A DNA stretch of 64,000 nt from assembly GCF_901000735.1 (NCBI RefSeq), contig NC_081547.1:13904677-13968676 (forward strand). Reading direction: 5' to 3'. The notes under the pieces are model-generated. The model saw only the letters and a program-made list of their open reading frames with translations, was not told the DNA's origin and searched no databases. Numbering within the stretch: position 1 is the first letter of the stretch; each line of letters starts with the position of its first letter. This document shows positions 57,076 through 64,000 of this stretch, piece after piece. Origin of the DNA: Corylus avellana. Its lineage: Eukaryota; Streptophyta; Magnoliopsida; Fagales; Betulaceae. Position numbers and translations under genes: made by a program.

Positions 57076-57403
57076 ATTATTGACTTGATAGAATTATTAC
57101 GATAAGCGGAGATGAACCCTGAATATTTCTTTAGAGCTTCTAACTCATCTAGAGATAAAATAACACTAAAATAGTGCACAGCATTATCATATATGCATAA
57201 AAGAGATGGTGATTCTTGATTACCATTTAATGAAGGTTGCTTCATAAATTTGAGTGAACCAATAGCGGATGAATACTAGCTTTGGCGGCAATTATTTGTC
57301 TTGGGCATGAGGGACTTATCCATATGGACAATATAAGTGACCTTCTTTGCTGAAATTGATAAAACATTAAGAATCCCATCAATGAGACCCATTGTTTCTT
57401 CAT
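57063..57403 (-). pseudogene. Subtilisin-like protease (SBT), N-terminal remnant
   Basis: On the minus strand an ATG at 57403 starts a hydrophobic signal-like stretch (MKKQWVSLMGFLMFY). After a frameshift near 57340 comes the start of the mature prodomain, TYIVHMDKSLMPK, and further on YDNAVHYFSVILSLDELEAL then KKYSGFISAYRN. These are hallmarks of the inhibitor I9 prodomain of plant secreted subtilases. A stop lies near 57275, and the catalytic domain (Asp, His, Ser) is absent. Dead gene fragment. Confidence 0.78.
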
Positions 57404-58271
57404 AGCTAAACTTTTGCTCAATTGTGAAGTAGAAAGTAACTTATCATGTGTTATATATAGTAATGACAAGGTTTCAAGAATCTAGAAAATTGAAGGAAAT
57501 AAATAAAAACAACAAAAAATTATATTCGACCCCTTGAAAATATTATTTTTATGCCTTTCTCATATATCATTCGGGAAGTTTTCTAATTAGTATAATTTAC
57601 TCTCAACTAACCAGAAGCAAATAGCATATTGTCTCTCAAATAAAGGAAAGGTTGTCTAAACTCTCAAAAAAAAAAAAAAAAAATTGTACAAAAAGAAGCC
57701 AAAAGATTAGAATTATGGCTTTTCATAGTTAGAGACTAGAGGGGCAAACAAAAAAATCACACTTATTTAAATTGGATGACTTATCAAGGATGGAAAAGTT
57801 TGAAAATTATACAACCCAATGTAATATAAAATATTAGACAATTCAATGTAAACACAATGTAGCCATATTAGGCATTAGCAATGTTGGACGAGTCATGCTA
57901 TCCGGCATCCTAGAGGCAGGCCAGTGTTGTCTAATGCTGACGTGGTTGCCTCTAAAATTTTTTTTTTAAAAAAAGGGAAATGAAAATTTTGTTGTTTTTT
58001 TATTTATTTATTATTTTTTATATAAAAAACACGTTTCTATGAGAAGAATTGAAAGATTTTTGTTTTTTGTTTTTTATTTTTTGTTTTTGTTATCAGTAGT
58101 TTATGTTTATGTTTTTGCATTTTGTATGTTTGATGAAATTTTCATGAGAAAGAGCAAGTTTTTTCGTTTGTATTTTGAGATATTTTAGTGATATTAGCTA
58201 AATTTTCATGAGCTAATATTTGGGTTCTAATGCCTCAAAACTCATTTCTGGATTCAAAATTAAAAGGGTAA
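57404..58271. other. Intergenic, no gene seen
   Basis: AT-rich sequence up to the scaffold gap. It does not match the sequence left of 33061, so the duplication cannot be followed leftward past the gap. Confidence 0.4.
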
Positions 58272-58371
58272 NNNNNNNNNNNNNNNNNNNNNNNNNNNNN
58301 NNNNNNNNNNNNNNNNNNNNNNNNNNNNNNNNNNNNNNNNNNNNNNNNNNNNNNNNNNNNNNNNNNNNNNN
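58272..58371. other. Assembly gap (exactly 100 N)
   Basis: A round 100-N run is the common placeholder for a scaffold join of unknown length. The duplicated sequence starts at the very next base. Confidence 0.97.
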
Positions 58372-58728
58372 ATGTGTTCAATCGAACAGTGAAATGAGAT
58401 TAGAAAAAAAAAATCGAACAGTGAAATGAAATAAAAAGAAGTAGAAGTATGTCAAAGAAGTCATTCAAACATCAAACATACTCATTAAGCCAGGTCAAGT
58501 ACAGGATATGCACTTGCAGCAGTGTTTGCAACATTATATCAATAATCAATTGTAGCAAGCAAGAATGAAAACAAGAATCAAATGCAAATAGAATGGAAAC
58601 TAACGCCAACCCCAACATCTTCTAAATTTCTTTCAACTTTACAACTTAGTTAATTGTGTGTGGTAGCCCAACACTAGCAATGGAAAGGTATAAAACACGA
58701 AACATAATGAGCACGGAAGTATTCTTAC

Positions 58729-58826
58729 TCGCATGATTCACCAAAGATAGTCTTAATAGGAGCTACAAAAGCATGTCCAAGAACACCTCCAATTCCATTT
58801 GCAGCTTTACCAATGACATTCCCCAT
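58729..58826 (-). pseudogene. First coding exon of the Cys-rich protein gene, copy 2 (5' fragment)
   Basis: Same 98-bp exon as 33515-33418 (MGNVIGKAANGIGG to ESC) with its donor, UTR intron, leader exon and promoter, but exons 2 and 3 are not present left of the gap. Cannot make the full protein as assembled. Confidence 0.8.
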
Positions 58827-59218
58827 TGTGAAAGAAGTCCACAATCATATGTCATTCAAAAGCCCGTATTAATTTGTATTAGCTGCATAGCAGTTGCACT
58901 GACAAAATAGATGGGGAAAAAAATCTTAGGTATGAGAATTTTTAAAAGTTGTAAATGGTAACCAGTATGCTCTATGCTTCAAAGTGCAAAACCTATTTTA
59001 TTGTGCCAGAATGCAAAGTTGAAATTCAAATGAAAAAAGCCATTAATCCCTAGTAAATTTTCATAAATCATTGTTAAAATCTGGCCACAAAATTTTGAAA
59101 ATAATGGAGGATGAGGTCACGTTTTACAACTCCCTCAATCCCCCAACACACACACACAAAGGACAACACGATGAGCAAATGTATGTTAAAGTAAGTTCAT
59201 GCTTGAGAAAAAAAGAAA

Positions 59219-59251
<33 letters not shown>

Positions 59252-60062
59252 AGGAAATCTGAAATCATATACGATTAAAGCATTCATATCTCAATGTTGT
59301 ATCAGAAGTTCGAAACAACCTCCACTTTCTCTCTCCTTTTCTTTTTCTAAATGTCAATTTAATGGAACCAAATAATTCTACCTATACAATCCAAATTTCT
59401 CAACCTAATCTATTGGGTTAACTATTGATTCAAACATAATATTACACTTCCTCCCCCCATCTACACACATATATATAAATGTTGATATATGCATATAAAC
59501 AAACCATATATAATGCAGTGATGCATATCCATTTATACATGTTCATAAGATCATTTTGAAGCATATTTCTTTACTCAACAGCATAAACCTACATATCTAA
59601 TTATTTTAGAAATTATCACAAGACCCATAATTTTACTTTAATCCTTACAAATTTAAACAAATTAAATATTTTTTCCCATAGGTGTAATTTAAAACGTGAA
59701 GAACTATAAAGAAACAAAAAACAAAAACAAAAAATATCAAGAAGAAAACCTGGATTAATCTATGATGAACAAAAATAGGAAATGAAGAAAGTCACAAAAC
59801 AGAAGTTCCCAGAAATCTATGCACTAACCTGGATTCTGATTGTAGAAACCAAGAAGTTCTCCGTGTTTGCGCACTGACTATCAGAAAAGAGAGCGGGAGA
59901 GAAGAGTCACAGAGAACGAAGAAACGGTTTCAACGGTCAGGTTTTTCAATAAAGAAAAATATTCACTAGGGGAAACGGGCCTCGGACTGAACTTTGGGCC
60001 CGTTGAAACCTTTAATCCATTGTTCAAATTAGACTCATTTCAATTGCCAACAACTTGTTAAT

Positions 60063-60288
60063 TTAAGGAAAAAATCCACTTAATTCTTTAAACAATTACC
60101 CGGTTGATAATGTTTTCCAAATTTTTAATTGCGATAACATTTTTTAAATCACTCAAAATTTATTAATGTCTCCTTAATGATGAAAATATCCTTAAGAAAA
60201 TAATAATAATAATTTTTTTTTTTTTTGAAAAAAGGTAGCTTGGCCACCACCTTGGCCCACCCCATTAGGCCGAATGGGTTACTTCTCA
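60063..60288. mobile_element. Truncated Mutator-type MITE fragment (copy 2)
   Basis: Same as 34750-34975. Confidence 0.5.
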
Positions 60289-60708
60289 AATAAATTTGGA
60301 TATATAGAACTTTAACTTAAATATTATCAACATTGCTTATTTCTAGATTTTCTCTAAAAGTTAGAGAAAACTCAAAAAATGGTCATTTATTAAGCTCTCT
60401 TCTCATTTTCCATTGGATGTAATTGGGGAATAATATGTTCGCCAACGCAAAAAGGCAATCAATGAGGGGCCAAAATATCACTCTTTGTTCGTTAGTTCTT
60501 TTACTTTTATAGTCACTGGTTTTAGTGCAAGTTCCTTCTAATTTTGCTAGTGCGCCCTAAGGGTCTAATCATATATTATCATATATTTTGTAGCTACTTG
60601 AAGGCCTAATTGGATTAGATAAATTCTAATCAGATCGGCTAAATTATGTGGATTTGATTTTCGTTAAATTTAGGTAGATTTGATTTAATCATTTTAGAGT
60701 GTTGGGTT

Positions 60709-61813
60709 CTTTTTTTTTTTATTTTTTTCACTCAAAAGAAATAATTACAACGAAAATAAAAAACAGAAACCAAGTAAAGGCTAAGCTGAAAACCCCAAAA
60801 CAGACAAATTACTAGAACCTCAATAAACTGAAAGGAAATAAAAAAGAAAAAAGTGAGAATCACTAGCAAATGTAGCCAATGAAGGCCGCGGCGCTTTTTG
60901 ATGAATAAAACCATCTGAGGTAAGAATACCCTTATAAACTTTATTCTAAACAAGTTTCCAAAGAAACCGTAAAGATTAAGAAATGGAACCATGGGAAAAG
61001 GGGTCCCTTCACAGACATAAAGTCGAGGTCCAAGCGGTTCGGGTTATTTTTAAAAACCCAATCCAGATAGATCACTAACACCTCAATGAACCAGAAATAG
61101 ACCAAACAGGTGGAAAAAAAGATTCCTAACACAAACACAAAGTCTGAAGTCCAACCCGTTCGGGATAATCAGACAGCAACACATCAACAACAACACAATA
61201 AAAAGTTGAATAAAAGTTCAAAGTCCAAAAAACAGCAACACCAGAAGCGGATATGGTAGACTCAAAAAGGGCCACGCACCGGTGGTAGATCGAGAAGACT
61301 GGCCTAGGTTGTGGGAGGTGGCAGAGCAGTGGATATCAGGATTCACGTGTCAGCGCGTGGGGGACATGCGCCCATGAGTAAGATCTACTCACAAGTGCGT
61401 GTTGAACATGCTTCGGCACGTGGTGACCAAATGAGAAAGATGCTGGCGGCAGACGGTAGCGGAGACACCCACGAACCCATTGGAGTGGCGCGTGTACATC
61501 AAGGGCTTCCTGAAATCGATAGATCTGATTTTGAAAAGATTAAATCCAAAGATTTCAAGAAGAGTGTGAATCCCTGCCTTTGAGCGGCTGATGAGAACGG
61601 GGGTTGTTTCGATTGAGGATGGAATGATATAGTTATTGGACAAAGATAAGACACCAAAAGCATTGGATAAGGCCTCCGTGGAGATGGATAGGGTCTCCAA
61701 AGAGACGTTTTGGGTCTCTACATAGACAAGAAGGGGAGGGTGAGGCAGGGAAAGGGAAGTAGAGGGAGAAGGGGTCCTCCCATGGCTGCCAGAGAGAAGT
61801 TTTTGGGACTATT
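60709..61813 (-). mobile_element. Retroposon-like insertion with poly(A) tail (copy 2)
   Basis: Same as 35396-36500, with identical open frames, so it was present before the two copies separated. Confidence 0.45.
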
Positions 61814-62807
61814 TGCGGAGAGAGAAGAGAGCAATTATTTTGATTCTTGGGAAAACAACATGACCCAATATAGGACTTTTGTTTCTTAGGTATCGAACGA
61901 CTAATACTAGTTGGATGCTCATCTGAACGTGTAGCAAACGAACTACTGAACGAAACATTCTAATCTCATTGATCAACTCATCTGGATATGTTTCTGACAA
62001 CCGCTCCAGATGAACGCTACTGAACTCTCATTTGGACGTACATGTTCCAAACGTCACTCCGGACAAGGCATACTGAACCTCTTCAAGAAGCCTTCCTAAC
62101 AAACTTGTTCGGACGAGATTTAAACATCGTCTAGATGCCCATGTCTGTACCTATTTTCTTCATAAATTTAATGAGGGTAGCTTGCTCATTAAATATTGAA
62201 ACATGATTTATTTTAGACACTTAAATTAAATGATTGAAATTTATGAATTCGAAAATTTTAAATTTAAAGAAAATTATAGAGATCCCAATTTAATCAATAT
62301 CAATAATATTAATATTAGCAACCACAAGCCTTGTCCTTGGTATTGTTGGGCTCAGACACCTGATTTCTAGTTTCAACGATGACATTTAGGGTAATCAGTG
62401 TCAACTTTTACCTTCAGTAAAGTTTTGCCAACTTTTGTCCTTTCTCAGTGTTATTATTTGAGACGACGACTTAATGATTTGTAAATTTTACGCGACTTTC
62501 GTCCTTGCTCATAGTTATTTGAGACGATCGACGACTTAATGATTGGTAACTAAATCAGAAAAAGTGTAGAATTATTAAACATAAAATACTATTTGATTGG
62601 GCCATCTCCATGTAAAACCAAACAAACTAACAGAGATGTCACATTACATTAGCTCTAGGAACTTACAAGATCATTTACAAATACAAAATACACAACCTCA
62701 CATCATATATCACAAGTTCACCACACAAACCAACTATTCATTAATTCACAAACAGCTACCAAAAGGGTGCCCTAGCAGGGGGAAATTCGATCAATTCAAT
62801 TCAAAGT
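61814..62807. other. Repeat-derived intergenic sequence (copy 2)
   Basis: Same as 36501-37494; no gene seen. Confidence 0.4.
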
Positions 62808-63843
62808 TCAAACCCATGTGCCTTCGAAAAGGGCACTAGTAGAAACAGTCTCTCCAAAAGTGTTGACCAAATCAGAACAAGATGGATCTGTCTTCAGCTC
62901 CAAACCCAACTCATTTTCTATGTCATCCGAAGCTGATATGAGCAACAACTCACATCCTTCGTAGTTCAAATAGTCCGGCGGATCGGCAGGGGAGTAGCGT
63001 AGTTGTCCAAACTGCCCTTGCAGGTGTGCCGGAAAAGTGGCCTTCCGCTTGTTCTGTAGACCTTTGAACTGGGAACTACTGCCATGCTGATCCGGGTTCT
63101 TTATTTGTATCAGAAAAGAGCCTTCGTGTTCAATGTTAAGCGCCTCCTGGGCTTCCATCCTCTCATCTTCCGGTGGAAATTCAAGCTTATAGACCAAATG
63201 GGTGTGGGTTTTCTTGGACGGCGGCTTGTGCCTCAGAATCCGGTAAATGCCTTCCCCCACTGCTCTCGCCGGAGCATTCCGGCGGTGTCCCTTAGTTGAA
63301 GTATCATATTCATCTGCATATTTAACACAACACATGCATTTTCACATATTAATCAATGGAATTTACCGTGCAATAAGAATTATACCTCCTTTGAGAGCAT
63401 TCTTCACATCTTCTATATTGGTGGTGGCCATCTCCACAAAACCCCAGTAGGGTCGGGTTCTCTTGCTCGGATCCGGTAGGCTTTTCCGGCCCATGACGAT
63501 GAACCGAAACAAGGGTTGCTTCTCAATGTTTACTTCCTACAAATTGAAAAATCAATTGACCAATGAGTGACCGCCAATTGGCCATAAAATAAACTAGTAA
63601 TTAAAGAAGTGCCGCTTGCACCTGGCTGCTATGTCCACCTTCATTTCCACTCGTGCCGGAGCCAGTTTTGTGGGTCCCCTTCTTTGCACCTTCCTTGCCT
63701 GAATCTGAGTCTTGCTTTTCTTCGACGGCCCTCTCGCCGGACTCCGGCCGCAGCACAATATAGAAACGTTGCACATCGTCTGCACTGTGAGCTTCTTCTT
63801 TGTCAACTTTTGGCCTATAGAAGAAATATATTTCCCCTCTTTC
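62808..63843 (-). CDS. Conserved plant protein of unknown function, C-terminal exons, intact copy 2
   Basis: Minus-strand exons 63843-63622, 63536-63386 and 63313-62808 join in frame at GT-AG sites to give 292 residues and a stop. The first visible exon opens ERGEIYFFYRPKVDKEEAHS, then DDVQRFYIVLRPESGE and a low-complexity Lys/Gly/Ser linker. The second has VNIEKQPLFRFIVMGRKSLP and PYWGFVEMATTNIED; the third GEGIYRILRHKPPSKK, then a long C-terminal domain ending FEGTWV. The start codon is not in the window: the exon begins at an acceptor (ACTGTAG) and earlier exons should lie beyond 64000. I recognise it as a conserved plant family but know no function or localisation. Unlike copy 1, no frameshift. 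Confidence 0.8.
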
Positions 63844-63933
63844 CTACAGTTTAATTTCCCAAACACAAATTAAGTTTTTGTTTCTACATTTGTAATTAAA
63901 CCAAGCTCATGAGGTTAATTAAGTAACTAAACC

Positions 63934-64000
63934 AATCAATTTTAATCATTCTTATACTATATTAGAAAGAGTAACACACATAATTTTTTTTTCTTTTTGG
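63934..64000. other. Intron or flank unique to copy 2
   Basis: AT-rich sequence that replaces the GGCCACCCC-type repeat found at the same place in copy 1. Probably intron upstream of the first visible exon. Confidence 0.45.

Larger units (their letters stand above)
58372..63915. repeat. Large direct duplication, copy 2
   Basis: Near-identical to 33061-38620. It begins ATGTGTTCAATCGAACAG right after the gap and parts from copy 1 after GTAACTAAACC (about 63933). Differences are rare up to about 63380 and frequent from there to the right end. Confidence 0.95.

Overview
This is a nuclear genome window from a plant, most likely a woody eudicot. The sequence is AT-rich, its genes have spliceosomal introns, and it carries a vacuolar processing enzyme gene and many plant-type transposons. 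No prokaryotic features, tRNA, rRNA or CRISPR array were seen. Four runs of N (23221-23344, 38780-38815, 41012-41031, 58272-58371) mark assembly gaps, and the last is exactly 100 N.

Layout. 1-20.8 kb is a graveyard of nested transposable elements: a decayed hAT transposase, an exon of cytosolic histidyl-tRNA synthetase stranded among repeats, Ty3/gypsy-type LTR pieces, and a Copia element on the minus strand. The Copia gag is broken by a solo LTR, which is itself broken by a second LTR of the same family. Several foldback Mutator-type MITEs each carry a perfect 9-bp A/T-only target duplication. 20.8-26.5 kb holds one apparently complete gene, a legumain-type asparaginyl endopeptidase (nine coding exons, about 465 aa), with unusual residues at both sites known to tune protease versus ligase activity. 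28.1-34.6 kb holds a minus-strand gene for a conserved Cys-rich plant protein with hydrophobic segments, of unknown function. 37.5-38.5 kb holds part of a second conserved plant gene of unknown function, frameshifted here.

39.6-42.5 kb is more transposon debris, including one end of a CACTA element. 43.08-52.2 kb is a roughly 9.1-kb unit bounded by inverted repeats of about 2.15 kb, nearly identical to each other. It encloses pieces of cellular genes: STT3 oligosaccharyltransferase exons, a mitochondrial Hsp70 exon and unassigned exon-like pieces, which resembles a giant Pack-type element. 52.2-58.3 kb holds MITEs, a hAT-like foldback and a subtilase prodomain pseudogene. From 58372, straight after the 100-N gap, to about 63915 the sequence repeats 33061-38620 almost exactly. 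This is either a recent segmental duplication or an unpurged second haplotype.

The living genes look independent of each other. The most interesting items are the endopeptidase with Ser-Ser and Trp-Ala-Ala at its activity-determining sites, the long inverted-repeat element carrying host exons, and the uneven divergence between the two 5.5-kb copies.
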